Assembly: GCA_965247355.1 (NCBI GenBank) | Contig: OZ252011.1 | Span: 124,001-188,000 of the forward strand | Length of the DNA: 64,000 nt | Direction of reading: 5' to 3' | DNA from: RHLJ01 sp965247355 | GTDB lineage: Bacteria > Bacteroidota > Rhodothermia > Balneolales > Balneolaceae | In this document: positions 45,558 through 54,535 of the stretch, in pieces | Position numbering within the stretch: position 1 is the first letter of the stretch | How the letters are laid out: each line of letters starts with the position of its first letter | Notes under the pieces: model-generated | What the model was told of the DNA's origin: nothing | Databases searched by the model: none | Seen by the model: the letters and a program-made list of their open reading frames with translations, nothing else | Translations under genes and position numbers: made by a program

Positions 45558-46667
45558 ATGGAAACTCAATTACTAGGTAATTTTACTAAAGAACCAAGAG
45601 TAGCACTTGTTTCAGGCTTCTGGGCTCAGAACATAGGTAATGCATATTTTAATATAGGTGGAAAATGGATACTGGATCAGGTATTTGGAAAAGATGAGGT
45701 GCAATTTATTCAGGATATGCCACCGTATCGGACTTTCTACAACCAAAGCAAAGGGAATCCTAAGAACTATGCAGAACTTGTACATCATCTGGATGTGGAA
45801 TACATTGTATTGCAAGGGCCATGTTTGACTAAAACATTTGCTGATATCTGGGGAGATGCCTTTAAAATTTTCAAAGCGAGCGGTATAAAAGTTATGCTTA
45901 TTGGGTGTGCTTTCTTTAAATACACTGATGAAGAAATCAATTCAGTACGTTCCTTCCTTGACAAGTATCCGCCGCATTTGATTTCAACCAGAGATAGTGA
46001 GACTTATAAGGTTATCAAAGACTGGATCCCTAATACACATGATGGAATTGATAGTGCCTTTTTTGTTCCGAAAGCATTCAATCCACTTCGATTTAAATTC
46101 GATCCCTTTTATACATTCACTTTTGATCGGTTTCCAGAACCGGATATTCAACTATCAGTAGAATCAGCAGTGAAGGGTAATATTCCATTAGATTCATTAG
46201 TAAAAGAGTTTAATTTTGATGGAAATAAGTGGGAATTGAAATCTCCGAGTACACAGTATTTTTTTTCCAAACTTGGCAAGGCTCAGGCATATTTTGGACA
46301 CCTGATCGATCGGAGAAAGTTGCCTTCTGAATTAAATGAACATACTGTTATTCGTCCGGAACATCGGTATACGCCTCATATGACACATAAAATTTATCAA
46401 CATCCTAATTCCTTTGTTTCAGATGAGACATTTACCTATTTCTCAATATATGCAGGAACTTCTCTGACCCTTTCAGACCGGGTACATGCCTGCGTGATGT
46501 CTCTTGCATACGGTAATCCGGCAATGCTTTTTACAATTTCACCACGACAAGCGTTATTTTCACGATTGGGACTTGAAGAAATACGATTAAAACCAGTTAC
46601 CTTAGATTTAGACTTCCTGGAAGAGCAAAGACAGGCTGAGTTATCTTTTATAAAATCACATATTTAA
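45558..46667 (+). CDS. Polysaccharide pyruvyl transferase family protein
   Basis: This 369-residue family member opens VALVSGFWAQNIGNAYFNIGG and has the C-terminal LSDRVHACVMSLAYGNPAML motif that holds the substrate. It shares the family with the gene at 42271 but is distant in sequence, so the two may modify different sugars or one may act as a glycan kinase-like modifier. GC is higher than in the preceding four genes. It ends 6 bases before a decayed glycosyltransferase. Confidence 0.82.
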   Translation: METQLLGNFTKEPRVALVSGFWAQNIGNAYFNIGGKWILDQVFGKDEVQFIQDMPPYRTFYNQSKGNPKNYAELVHHLDVEYIVLQGPCLTKTFADIWGDAFKIFKASGIKVMLIGCAFFKYTDEEINSVRSFLDKYPPHLISTRDSETYKVIKDWIPNTHDGIDSAFFVPKAFNPLRFKFDPFYTFTFDRFPEPDIQLSVESAVKGNIPLDSLVKEFNFDGNKWELKSPSTQYFFSKLGKAQAYFGHLIDRRKLPSELNEHTVIRPEHRYTPHMTHKIYQHPNSFVSDETFTYFSIYAGTSLTLSDRVHACVMSLAYGNPAMLFTISPRQALFSRLGLEEIRLKPVTLDLDFLEEQRQAELSFIKSHI

Positions 46668-46673
46668 AATACT

Positions 46674-47222
46674 TTGAAAACGATTGTATTACAGGATTAC
46701 GGAGGATACAGATTCATCTACCAGCTTGCTTATGAACTGTTTAAGTCATTGAAGGTAATCTATATATACAGTTCTTCAAGTGGTGGTGCTAATTCAGATT
46801 ATACCTCTGAGCAGAGTCCTGAAGTTATTGAACTCGGAAAAATCAATCACGATAAAGATAATTTATTCACTCGGAAAAAAATGAGACACAATACGGAAGA
46901 GAAGCAGTTGATTGTTCAAAAGGTGTAATGTTGGATATGCTGATATTGACAAATACTCCACTTGATGCCCAGAAGGTTATAAGTGATAAACTTTCACATC
47001 TTCAACAAGTAATATGGGTTCGGGATCTATTAAGCGTTGTAATTAAGGCTATTTTAAAAAATAAAATCCCACTTTTTAGAGGCGGAGATCGGCGAGTATT
47101 ATCATTGGATTGAGAAAAGATGTTACAGTCAAGCGGACAAGCTGATCATAATTTCAGATCAGTTAAAATCAGAAATTCAGAATTGGGATATTACAACTGA
47201 AATTTGTGATCTCCTAATTTAG
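46674..47222 (+). pseudogene. Decayed glycosyltransferase, paralogue of the next gene
   Basis: From a TTG at 46674 the translation (VLQDYGGYRFIYQLAYEL ... YIYSSSSGGA) parallels the start of the intact gene at 47258 (VVHDYAGHPFQIDLSRQL ... IYTSSSGGP). The frame changes twice. One A appears lost from the A run at 46875-46881, after which TQYGRE and LTNTPLDAQK match NYGKE and SANTPLDAQK. One T appears gained in the T run at 47073-47077, after which EYYHWIEKR matches WYYKLVERS. Translation then stops at 47222, aligning to about residue 175 of 392, so the donor-binding half is missing. No functional product is expected. Confidence 0.85.
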
Positions 47223-47257
47223 ATAGGTTACTTGAGATAAATTATAAAACAAATTAT

Positions 47258-48436
47258 ATGAAAGTAGTTGTTCATGATTACGCAGGTCATCCTTTTCAAA
47301 TTGATTTAAGTCGGCAACTTGCCAGAAATGGATTTGATGTTACACATATTTACACATCTTCAAGTGGCGGGCCTAAAGGTGGTTTTAATTCAGTTGAAAA
47401 TCTGAGAATTATTGATCTTCAGCTTGATAAAATTGATAAAGCTAATTTATTCAAAAGAAGAGGACAAGAAATTAATTATGGAAAGGAGCTGATTAAGCAG
47501 CTCAAAAGTATAAATCCTAATGTTGTGATCTCAGCAAACACGCCGTTGGATGCACAAAAGCAGTTACTTCGATTTTGTAAAAATAATGACATATCCTTTA
47601 TATTTTGGCTTCAAGATATTATAAGTGTGGCAATGGACAGTATCCTAAAAAGAAAGCTGGGATTTATAGGCTCAATGATATCTTGGTACTACAAATTAGT
47701 TGAACGTTCGGTGTTAAAAGATTCTGATCATGTAGTAGTAATAGCAGAGGATTTTAAAAATGTGATAATACCATGGGGTGTAGAGAATTCTAAGATTACT
47801 ACTATTCCAAACTGGGCACCAATTGAGGAAATGCCGGTCTATCCAAAATCAAACCCATTTTCTAAAGCCCATGGAATAGAGGATAAGTTCGTTGTTCTTT
47901 ATTCTGGTACCATGGGTATGAAGCATAACCCGTCTATAATTTCAGAAGCGGCAAAAAAACTACAGAATGAGCCTGATATTGTGTTTGTTGTAATCTCAGA
48001 AGGGCAGGGAATGAAATACTTGAAAAAAGCTAAAAGTAATCTGCAATTAGAAAACTTGAGGCTGCTCCCTTTTCAGCCGTTTGAAGAGCTTCCTAAAGTT
48101 TTGGGTAGTGCGGATTGTTTAGTTACCTTACTGGAACCTAAAGCGGGTATTTTCAGTGTTCCTTCTAAAGTATGGTCGGCTTATTGCGCAAAACGCCCTT
48201 CTCTGCTGGTTATGCCTGCTCAGAATCTTGCAGCACGAATAACAGAAAACATAAATGCAGGTTTTATCATTGATAATGAGAATCCTGTAAATCAATTATG
48301 TGAAAAAATCATACAACTTAAAAAGAATGATGAACTTAGGGATCTGTTAGGAAATAACGCTCGTCAATATGCTGAAGAACACTTTTATGTTGAAAAAATA
48401 GCAAAAAAGTTTGCTAATATACTTAACATAATTTAA
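47258..48436 (+). CDS. Glycosyltransferase family 4, WbuB-like
   Basis: This complete 392-residue GT-B enzyme has an acceptor domain (VVHDYAGHPFQIDLSRQLA, HIYTSSSGGPKGG) and a donor domain from about 205. The donor domain shows VVLYSGTMGMKHNPSII, LLPFQPFEELPKVLGSADCLV and FSVPSKVWSAYCAKRP. The WbuB-type family adds sugars such as L-FucNAc in O-antigen units. A truncated paralogue lies just upstream, pointing to tandem duplication followed by decay. It is the last gene of the AT-rich cassette. Confidence 0.88.
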   Translation: MKVVVHDYAGHPFQIDLSRQLARNGFDVTHIYTSSSGGPKGGFNSVENLRIIDLQLDKIDKANLFKRRGQEINYGKELIKQLKSINPNVVISANTPLDAQKQLLRFCKNNDISFIFWLQDIISVAMDSILKRKLGFIGSMISWYYKLVERSVLKDSDHVVVIAEDFKNVIIPWGVENSKITTIPNWAPIEEMPVYPKSNPFSKAHGIEDKFVVLYSGTMGMKHNPSIISEAAKKLQNEPDIVFVVISEGQGMKYLKKAKSNLQLENLRLLPFQPFEELPKVLGSADCLVTLLEPKAGIFSVPSKVWSAYCAKRPSLLVMPAQNLAARITENINAGFIIDNENPVNQLCEKIIQLKKNDELRDLLGNNARQYAEEHFYVEKIAKKFANILNII

Positions 48437-48501
48437 TTATATTTCGTTAAATTATTGTAAAACCATACTTTAAAATTTCAATCCTAAAAAAAAAATTATA
48501 C

Positions 48502-49479
48502 ATGAAAAAAGCATTAGTATGTGGAGCCGGTGGATTTATCGGTGGGCACCTTGTAAAGCGATTAAAAGAAGAAGGTTATTGGGTTCGAGGTGTTGATCTT
48601 AAAGAGAATGAATATGGTAATATGGATGCCGATGAATTTGTGATTGGTGATCTGCGTGATATACAGATCGTGCGTAATGTTGTGACTGCAGAACTTGATG
48701 AGGTTTATCAGCTGGCGGCGGATATGGGAGGAGCAGGTTTTGTATTCACCGGGGACAATGATTCTGACATCATGCACAACAGTGCGCTTTGTAATCTGAA
48801 TGTGCTTGAAGAAGTAAAGAACAAAGGGATTAAAAAAATATTTTATTCTTCTTCAGCTTGTATGTATCCGGAATACAATCAAATGGATCCGGATAATCCT
48901 AAGTGTTCAGAGGATAGTGCCTATCCTGCTGCTCCGGATAGTGAATATGGTTGGGAAAAATTATTCAGTGAGCGTCTTTATCTTACTTATGAGCGTAATC
49001 ATGGTATTGATGTAAAAGTGGCCCGCTTCCACAACATTTTTGGCCCACAAGGGACTTGGGATGGAGGGCGTGAGAAAGCCCCTGCTGCTATATGTAGAAA
49101 AGTAGCGATGGCACAAGGCGGCGACCATGTGGAAGTATGGGGGACAGGAAAGCAGACCCGGTCCTTTTTGATTGTCGACGAATGTGTGGAAGGGGTCAGA
49201 AGGTTGATGGAATCTGATTTTTCTGGACCTGTAAATATCGGTTCAGAGGAAATGATTTCCATTCAGGATTTTACCAAAATGGTTATCGATATCTCTGGGA
49301 AAGATCTCTCTATTAAAAATATTGAAGGTCCTACCGGGGTTGCAGGACGCAATTCTGATAATGCATTGATCCAGGAGAAATTGGGTTGGGCCCCAAGTCA
49401 GCCACTTCGAACAGGGGTTGAAACTACCTATAACTGGATCGTGGAGCGGATTAAAGAACGGGAAACGGCAAATGCCTGA
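48502..49479 (+). CDS. GDP-mannose 3,5-epimerase-like NAD-dependent epimerase
   Basis: This 325-residue short-chain dehydrogenase-type epimerase has the NAD motif GAGGFIGGHL at 8-17 and the catalytic Tyr-Lys pair in SEYGWEKL. The AADMGGAGF, SSACMYPEYNQ, RFHNIFGPQGTWDGGREKAPAA and TRSFLIVDECVEGVRRL stretches are those of GDP-D-mannose 3,5-epimerase, which makes GDP-L-galactose or GDP-L-gulose. It presumably supplies an L-sugar donor to this locus. It starts a group with a cupin (overlap 8 bases) and an initiating transferase. Confidence 0.87.
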   Translation: MKKALVCGAGGFIGGHLVKRLKEEGYWVRGVDLKENEYGNMDADEFVIGDLRDIQIVRNVVTAELDEVYQLAADMGGAGFVFTGDNDSDIMHNSALCNLNVLEEVKNKGIKKIFYSSSACMYPEYNQMDPDNPKCSEDSAYPAAPDSEYGWEKLFSERLYLTYERNHGIDVKVARFHNIFGPQGTWDGGREKAPAAICRKVAMAQGGDHVEVWGTGKQTRSFLIVDECVEGVRRLMESDFSGPVNIGSEEMISIQDFTKMVIDISGKDLSIKNIEGPTGVAGRNSDNALIQEKLGWAPSQPLRTGVETTYNWIVERIKERETANA

Positions 49480-49822
49480 ACCTGATCTTATAAAGAAACT
49501 ATCTGAATTAAGTCCGGTACTGACTGCACACGGTACCGGGCAAAAATTCGTTTTCAGATCTAATGATCAGATGTCTAATGCATCAACTCAAATTGCTTTT
49601 GGTCAATTTGAGCCGGGAGAGGTTTGCGAAGAACATGTTCATTCAACGATGTACGAGTATTTCTTTTTTTTAGAGGGGAAAGGAACTTATTTAATTGATA
49701 ATGTTTCTTATGATTTAGAAGAAATGTGCTTTTTAGAAATTCCACCTAAAAAAAGGCATTCTTTACATGCAGACAAGGGAGAAACTCTGAAGTTTGTCTA
49801 TTGGGGTATTGCTACAGATTAA
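49472..49822 (+). CDS. Cupin-domain protein
   Basis: This 116-residue single-domain cupin starts at the ATG at 49472, overlapping the epimerase stop by 8 bases. The metal-binding cupin motif is GEVCEEHVHSTMYEYFFFLEG, read as H-x-H-x4-E/Y, and motif 2 is ...PPKKRHSLHADKGE. Small cupins in glycan loci act as sugar epimerases or isomerases, or bind a sugar. The substrate here is probably a nucleotide sugar, from context only. Confidence 0.72.
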   Translation: MPEPDLIKKLSELSPVLTAHGTGQKFVFRSNDQMSNASTQIAFGQFEPGEVCEEHVHSTMYEYFFFLEGKGTYLIDNVSYDLEEMCFLEIPPKKRHSLHADKGETLKFVYWGIATD

Positions 49823-49874
49823 TTTTAAAAGTGTAAATAAATTCGTAGATTAAATTTTTAATGTAATCAAGTTT

Positions 49875-50567
49875 ATGCTACACGAATTAGATCAGGAAAT
49901 AAGGGGAGACGTATCAAAAATTCTTGCCACATCTTATTTAAGATATAGGGAAAGAAGGGTATACCGATTTATTTCAAGGTTACTTGATATAACATTAGCT
50001 GTTACCGGAATAGTTCTCTTACTACCTATTATGTTAGGGGTTGGAATGGTTGTATTTGCTTCCAATGGTAGACCTATATTTTTCAGGCAAAAAAGATTAG
50101 GGAAAAACGGGAAACCTTTTGAGATTATTAAATTCCGTACTATGCGGAAAGATGCCGAGGTCATATTAAAAGAAGATCCTGAATTATATCAAAAGTATCT
50201 CGATAATGATTATAAGCTACCTCCTAATGAAGATCCACGCCTTGTGAAGTTTGGAGCTTTTTTAAGGAAATCATCATTGGATGAGCTGCCACAGTTGTTT
50301 AATGTGTTAAAAGGGGATATGTCACATGTAGGTCCGAGACCAATTGTACCGCAAGAACTTGAACGGTATGAAGGACATGAACGAGAGTTTTTATCGGTTA
50401 AACCTGGTATCACAGGGTTATGGCAGGTATCAGGACGTAGTGAAATTGAATATCCTCAGAGAAAATATCTTGATCTATTATATGTAGAAAATCAGTCTCT
50501 GTTTCTAGATTTAAAATTGCTTGTTAAAACTGCATACATCGTATTTAGAAGGCATGGAGCACATTAG
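49875..50567 (+). CDS. Initiating sugar-1-phosphate transferase (WcaJ/EpsL type)
   Basis: This 230-residue protein has a membrane segment at about residues 35-60. The bacterial sugar transferase domain shows FFRQKRLGKNGKPFEIIKFRTM, LRKSSLDELPQLFNVLKGDMSHVGPRP (read in parts) and PGITGLWQVSGRS. It transfers a sugar phosphate from a nucleotide sugar to undecaprenyl phosphate and so starts repeat-unit assembly. It lacks the extra N-terminal helices of large WbaP proteins. A terminator follows. Confidence 0.92.
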   Translation: MLHELDQEIRGDVSKILATSYLRYRERRVYRFISRLLDITLAVTGIVLLLPIMLGVGMVVFASNGRPIFFRQKRLGKNGKPFEIIKFRTMRKDAEVILKEDPELYQKYLDNDYKLPPNEDPRLVKFGAFLRKSSLDELPQLFNVLKGDMSHVGPRPIVPQELERYEGHEREFLSVKPGITGLWQVSGRSEIEYPQRKYLDLLYVENQSLFLDLKLLVKTAYIVFRRHGAH

Positions 50568-50637
50568 CGGATTAATTTAGATGAGTATTAATTACTATTT
50601 ATTTAGAAATTAGTTTATCGGCTTAGTAAAGATTTAA

Positions 50638-50675
50638 GGCATGGAATACTCTTCATTCCGTGCCATTTTTATTTT
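50638..50675 (+). terminator. Rho-independent terminator after the sugar transferase gene
   Basis: GGCATGGAAT (50638-50647) pairs with ATTCCGTGCC (50655-50664) with one G-T pair and a 7-base loop, followed by ATTTTTATTTT. It ends the plus-strand run from the epimerase gene, 15 bases before the WbpA-like gene. Confidence 0.88.
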
Positions 50676-50689
50676 AAGGAATTAAATAC

Positions 50690-52015
50690 ATGCAGGAAGT
50701 ACTGGAGAGGATCAATAACAAAGAGTTTACCGTCGGAATTATCGGATTGGGATATGTTGGGCTCCCCTTGTTAAAAACCTTTCATCAGGTAGGGCTAAAG
50801 GTCAAAGGTTTTGATGTGGACCCTAAAAAGATCGGACATATTGAGGCTGGAAAGAGTTATATCAAGCATTTTAAGAATGAGGATATTCAGCAGCTTTCTT
50901 CATCAGATCGTTGCAGGGTGACCACCGATTTTAAAGAGCTTGAAAAGGTAGATGCTATTCTGATCTGTGTCCCTACGCCTCTGGATCATTACCGGGAACC
51001 GGATATGACCTATGTGGAAGATACCGCTCGCACGATCTCCATGTATCTGCAAAAAGGCCAACTTATTGTGCTTGAATCCACTACCTGGCCGGGGACTTCC
51101 GATGAATTGATGAGCCGTATTCTTGAAAAGGGATCGGGACTTAAGGCAGGCAAGGACTTTTTTATTGCTTACAGTCCCGAACGGGAAGATCCCGGGAATC
51201 CTGATTTTGATACTCAGACTATACCTAAAGTTGTGGGGGCTTCTTCAGAAGACGCCCGAACCATTGCTGTTGCTTTATACAGTGCGGCGATAGACCGGGT
51301 TGTACCCGTTTCTTCCGCTAAAGTTGCGGAATCATCAAAACTACTTGAGAATATTTTCAGGTCGGTCAACATCGCACTGGTCAATGAAATGAAATTAGTG
51401 ATGGATGCCATGGGGATCGATATCCATGAGGTGATCGAAGCGGCAGCTACTAAGCCCTTCGGATTCATGAAATTCACTCCGGGGCCGGGACTGGGGGGGC
51501 ACTGCATCCCTATCGACCCTTTTTATCTGACATGGAAGGCCCGGGAGTATGGATTGAATACCCGGTTTATTGAACTGGCAGGAGAGGTCAACAACGCGAT
51601 GCCACAGTATGTGATCGATAAGGCCATGCTGGCATTGAATACCAAGGGTAAAGCGGTGAATGGAAGTAAAATACTGGTGCTGGGAGTGGCGTATAAGCCC
51701 AATGTGGATGACATGCGGGAATCCCCTTCCTTTACAATTATGGACAAATTCGTCCGTTTAGGGGCTGAGGTAAGCTATTATGATCCATGGATCCCGGTCA
51801 TCCCTGCCACCCGTGAGCATAAGAACTGGGAAGGGGTGAAGAGTATTTCCTGGGAACCTTCAATTATTTCGGATCATGATGCTGTGATCATCGTCACCGA
51901 CCACAAAGACGTTGATTATGTTCAATTGCTGGAATGTAGTTCCTGTATCGTTGATTCAAGGAATGTATATCCGGGTGGGCATGACTTAATTGGTGAGAAG
52001 ATTTTTAAGGCTTAA
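50690..52015 (+). CDS. wbpA: UDP-N-acetylglucosamine 6-dehydrogenase (WbpA-like)
   Basis: This 441-residue nucleotide-sugar dehydrogenase has the NAD motif IIGLGYVGLPL (Gly19-x-Gly21) and the catalytic Cys272 in PGLGGHCIPIDPFYL. AYSPEREDPGN and LGVAYKPNVDDMRESPSF are typical of the WbpA/WecC group that oxidises UDP-GlcNAc or UDP-ManNAc at C6. It is the first step of the Wbp route, with WbpB, D and E homologues downstream. GC is markedly higher than in the neighbours (37 of 60 bases from 51481), suggesting separate acquisition. Confidence 0.9.
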   Translation: MQEVLERINNKEFTVGIIGLGYVGLPLLKTFHQVGLKVKGFDVDPKKIGHIEAGKSYIKHFKNEDIQQLSSSDRCRVTTDFKELEKVDAILICVPTPLDHYREPDMTYVEDTARTISMYLQKGQLIVLESTTWPGTSDELMSRILEKGSGLKAGKDFFIAYSPEREDPGNPDFDTQTIPKVVGASSEDARTIAVALYSAAIDRVVPVSSAKVAESSKLLENIFRSVNIALVNEMKLVMDAMGIDIHEVIEAAATKPFGFMKFTPGPGLGGHCIPIDPFYLTWKAREYGLNTRFIELAGEVNNAMPQYVIDKAMLALNTKGKAVNGSKILVLGVAYKPNVDDMRESPSFTIMDKFVRLGAEVSYYDPWIPVIPATREHKNWEGVKSISWEPSIISDHDAVIIVTDHKDVDYVQLLECSSCIVDSRNVYPGGHDLIGEKIFKA

Positions 52016-52190
52016 AACATTAATAAATTTCGCCTGTTTTTGTAGAACTGAGTAGATTAGGAGTAAGCCTGCTATTTTTATATCTCCAGTATTTATGTAA
52101 CCGGAATACCAGTCCTAAAAAACTGCAAACCACCACTGAATTTCCTACCTTTATAATCATTTTATTCCAAATCAATCAAATTAAATAAAT

Positions 52191-53363
52191 ATGAAGATTG
52201 CTGTTGCCGGAACCGGGTATGTAGGTCTATCATTAGCAGTTTTGTTGTCCCAGCATAACGAAGTTTTTGCATTAGATATTATCCCGGAAAAAGTGGACTT
52301 GATCAATAACAGAAGATCTCCGATCACTGATCCGGAAATAGAATCATATTTAGCAAAAAAAGAGTTGTATCTGAAGGGAACAATGAACATTCAAGAGGCC
52401 TACTCCAATTCAGAGTTTGTTATTATTGCTACTCCGACTAATTATGACCCGGAAACTAATGAGTTTGATACTCGATCTGTAGAGGCTGTGATACAGGATG
52501 TATTGTCCATTAACCCACAAGCAGTAATGGTGATCAAATCTACCGTACCGGTAGGATATACAGAGACAGCAAGGAAACAATTTGGAACTGTTAATCTGAT
52601 TTTCTCTCCGGAATTTCTTCGGGAAGGTAAAGCATTATACGATAACCTTCATCCGTCACGCATTGTAGTTGGAGAGCAATCTGAACGAGCTGAAAAATTT
52701 GCTGAGCTTCTTATTGAAGGTGCTGTTAAAGAAAAAAAAGAAATTCCTGTTTTATTTACCGATTCAACAGAAGCTGAAGCTATAAAACTATTCTCGAATA
52801 CATACCTTGCTATGCGGGTTGCTTATTTCAATGAACTCGATTCCTATTGCGAGTCTCATGGCTTAAATGCTAAACAGGTAATAAATGGAGTTGGGTTGGA
52901 TCCACGTATCGGAGATCATTATAATAACCCTTCTTTTGGATATGGGGGATATTGCTTACCTAAAGACACGAAGCAGTTACTAGCTAACTTTCAGGACGTT
53001 CCTAATAACCTCATTAAGGCAATTGTGGACGCCAACCGAACAAGAAAAGATTTTGTTGCGGATCAAATCATAAAAGAGAATCCTGAAGTTGTCGGAATTT
53101 ATCGCCTTGTTATGAAACAAGGTTCCGATAATTTCCGAGCGAGTGCAATTCAGGGAATTATGAAGCGGATCAAAGCTAAAGGCATTAAAGTTGTAGTTTT
53201 TGAACCATATTTGGAGCAGGAAGAGTTTTATCATTCCAAAGTAATTCGGGAACTTGATGAGTTTAAAAAGATATCTGATATCATAGTTGCTAATCGTATG
53301 GTAGATGAAATCCGGGATGTGGAAGAAAAAGTATATACAAGAGATCTTTTTGGGAAGGACTGA
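52191..53363 (+). CDS. ugd: UDP-glucose 6-dehydrogenase
   Basis: This 390-residue enzyme opens KIAVAGTGYVGLSLAVLLS and has the catalytic Cys255 in YGGYCLPKDTKQL. FSPEFLREGKALYDNLHPSRIVVG is the Ugd signature. It differs from the WbpA-like gene upstream, so the locus makes UDP-glucuronate as well as the GlcNAc-derived acid. It lies 175 bases from wbpA with no visible terminator, and an inverted repeat follows it. Codon use and GC are ordinary for the region. Confidence 0.92.
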   Translation: MKIAVAGTGYVGLSLAVLLSQHNEVFALDIIPEKVDLINNRRSPITDPEIESYLAKKELYLKGTMNIQEAYSNSEFVIIATPTNYDPETNEFDTRSVEAVIQDVLSINPQAVMVIKSTVPVGYTETARKQFGTVNLIFSPEFLREGKALYDNLHPSRIVVGEQSERAEKFAELLIEGAVKEKKEIPVLFTDSTEAEAIKLFSNTYLAMRVAYFNELDSYCESHGLNAKQVINGVGLDPRIGDHYNNPSFGYGGYCLPKDTKQLLANFQDVPNNLIKAIVDANRTRKDFVADQIIKENPEVVGIYRLVMKQGSDNFRASAIQGIMKRIKAKGIKVVVFEPYLEQEEFYHSKVIRELDEFKKISDIIVANRMVDEIRDVEEKVYTRDLFGKD

Positions 53364-53395
53364 ATCAGTTTACCAGAGTAATATTGTTGGGTGCT

Positions 53396-53469
53396 TAGTT
53401 TTGAGTTTATTAGATATGAATAATTACAACTGCATTAATCATCTGGAGCGCTGAAAACTCAAAACTAAA
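53396..53469. repeat. AT-rich intergenic palindrome 4
   Basis: TTAGTTTTGAGTTT (53396-53409) and AAACTCAAAACTAA (53456-53469) are perfect 14-base inverses around a 46-base loop. Like the palindromes in the ETF region, the arms are low-complexity and it lies between two plus-strand genes. Confidence 0.75.
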
Positions 53470-53475
53470 TTCCCT

Positions 53476-53494
53476 ATCTTCGGACTGAAGATAA
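53476..53494 (+). promoter_or_regulatory. Short hairpin before the wbpB-like gene
   Basis: TATCTTC and GAAGATA pair perfectly around GGACT, 12 bases before the ATG at 53507. The position suggests an effect on translation initiation or an mRNA processing site; no T run follows, so it is not a terminator. Confidence 0.4.
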
Positions 53495-53506
53495 AAGTCA
53501 GTACAG

Positions 53507-54535
53507 ATGAATAAACTAAATTTTTCAGTCATTGGTTTTGGACGAATAGGTAAACGTCACGCTAAAATTATTAATGAATTTGAGCTAATCGAATTGATAT
53601 CAGTAGTGGATGTTGATTCAGCTCAATTTAATTCATCGGATGAACTTGGCTTAACGGCTAATCAGTATGATTCTCTGGATAAATTTATTTCTACTGATCA
53701 GAACAAATCTGATGTAGTAACAATAGCTACTCCAAATTCTTTTCATTCAACATATGCTATTCGACTTTTAGAGGCCGGTTATCATGTGCTAATAGAAAAG
53801 CCAATGGGTTTATCCGAAGAAGAATGTAAAAAAGTAATCCTAGCTGAGAATTCTACAGGAAAGAAAGTATTTGTAGTAAAACAAAACCGATATAGTCCGC
53901 CTTCTGTTTGGATGAAGCAAATGATAGATGATAAAATCATAGGTGATGTTTTAATGGTTCAGGTTAATTGCTATTGGAATAGGGATGACCGCTATTATAA
54001 ACTTAATAACAGTTGGAAAGGTGATAAAAAGTTGGATGGTGGAGCTTTATTTACTCAGTTCAGTCACTTTTTGGATCTGATGTATTGGGTATATGGAGAT
54101 ATAAAAGATCCTAAAGCAATAGTTAAGAACTTTACTCATCCGGATCTGAAAGACTTTGATGATTCAGGTTTTGCACAGTTTGAATTTTTAAATGGTGGAA
54201 TAGGCTCAATTAATTATTCTACTTCTTGCTGGGGACAAAATATGGAAAGCAGCATTACTGTGGTCGGTACGAAAGGTAGTTTTAAAGTTGGAGGACAGTA
54301 TATGAATGAGGTCGAATACTGTCATGTGGAAGACTATAAAATGCCAGAACTTCAGAAGACCAATCCCCCGAATGATTATGGCCCTTATAAAGGTAGCGCA
54401 GCCAATCACCACTACGTTTTCGAAAATATCGTGGAGACTTTAGAAGGTAGTACAGTGCCTACTGCTTCTTCTTTTGAAGGAATGAAAGTTGTTAGTATTA
54501 TTGAGCGTATTTACAAAGCAGCTCAATTCATATAA
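53507..54535 (+). CDS. wbpB: Gfo/Idh/MocA oxidoreductase, WbpB-like
   Basis: This 342-residue NAD-dependent oxidoreductase has the N-terminal motif VIGFGRIGKRHAKII and the substrate-side EKPMGLSEEECKK, followed by the C-terminal beta-sheet domain with LDGGALFTQFSHFLDLMYW. In the Wbp pathway WbpB oxidises C3 of UDP-GlcNAcA before amination by WbpE. Its stop overlaps the start of the acetyltransferase gene by one base. The pathway role comes from the conserved B-D-E neighbourhood. Confidence 0.87.
   Translation: MNKLNFSVIGFGRIGKRHAKIINEFELIELISVVDVDSAQFNSSDELGLTANQYDSLDKFISTDQNKSDVVTIATPNSFHSTYAIRLLEAGYHVLIEKPMGLSEEECKKVILAENSTGKKVFVVKQNRYSPPSVWMKQMIDDKIIGDVLMVQVNCYWNRDDRYYKLNNSWKGDKKLDGGALFTQFSHFLDLMYWVYGDIKDPKAIVKNFTHPDLKDFDDSGFAQFEFLNGGIGSINYSTSCWGQNMESSITVVGTKGSFKVGGQYMNEVEYCHVEDYKMPELQKTNPPNDYGPYKGSAANHHYVFENIVETLEGSTVPTASSFEGMKVVSIIERIYKAAQFI

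Noticed and set aside
46928..47113. A short open frame inside the decayed glycosyltransferase as a separate gene
   Set aside because: Its translation aligns in place with the middle of the intact paralogue at 47258, so it is a shifted fragment, not an independent gene.
40012..48436. AT-rich block as a prophage or transposon
   Set aside because: No integrase, transposase, phage structural genes or terminal repeats are visible; contents are all glycan genes.
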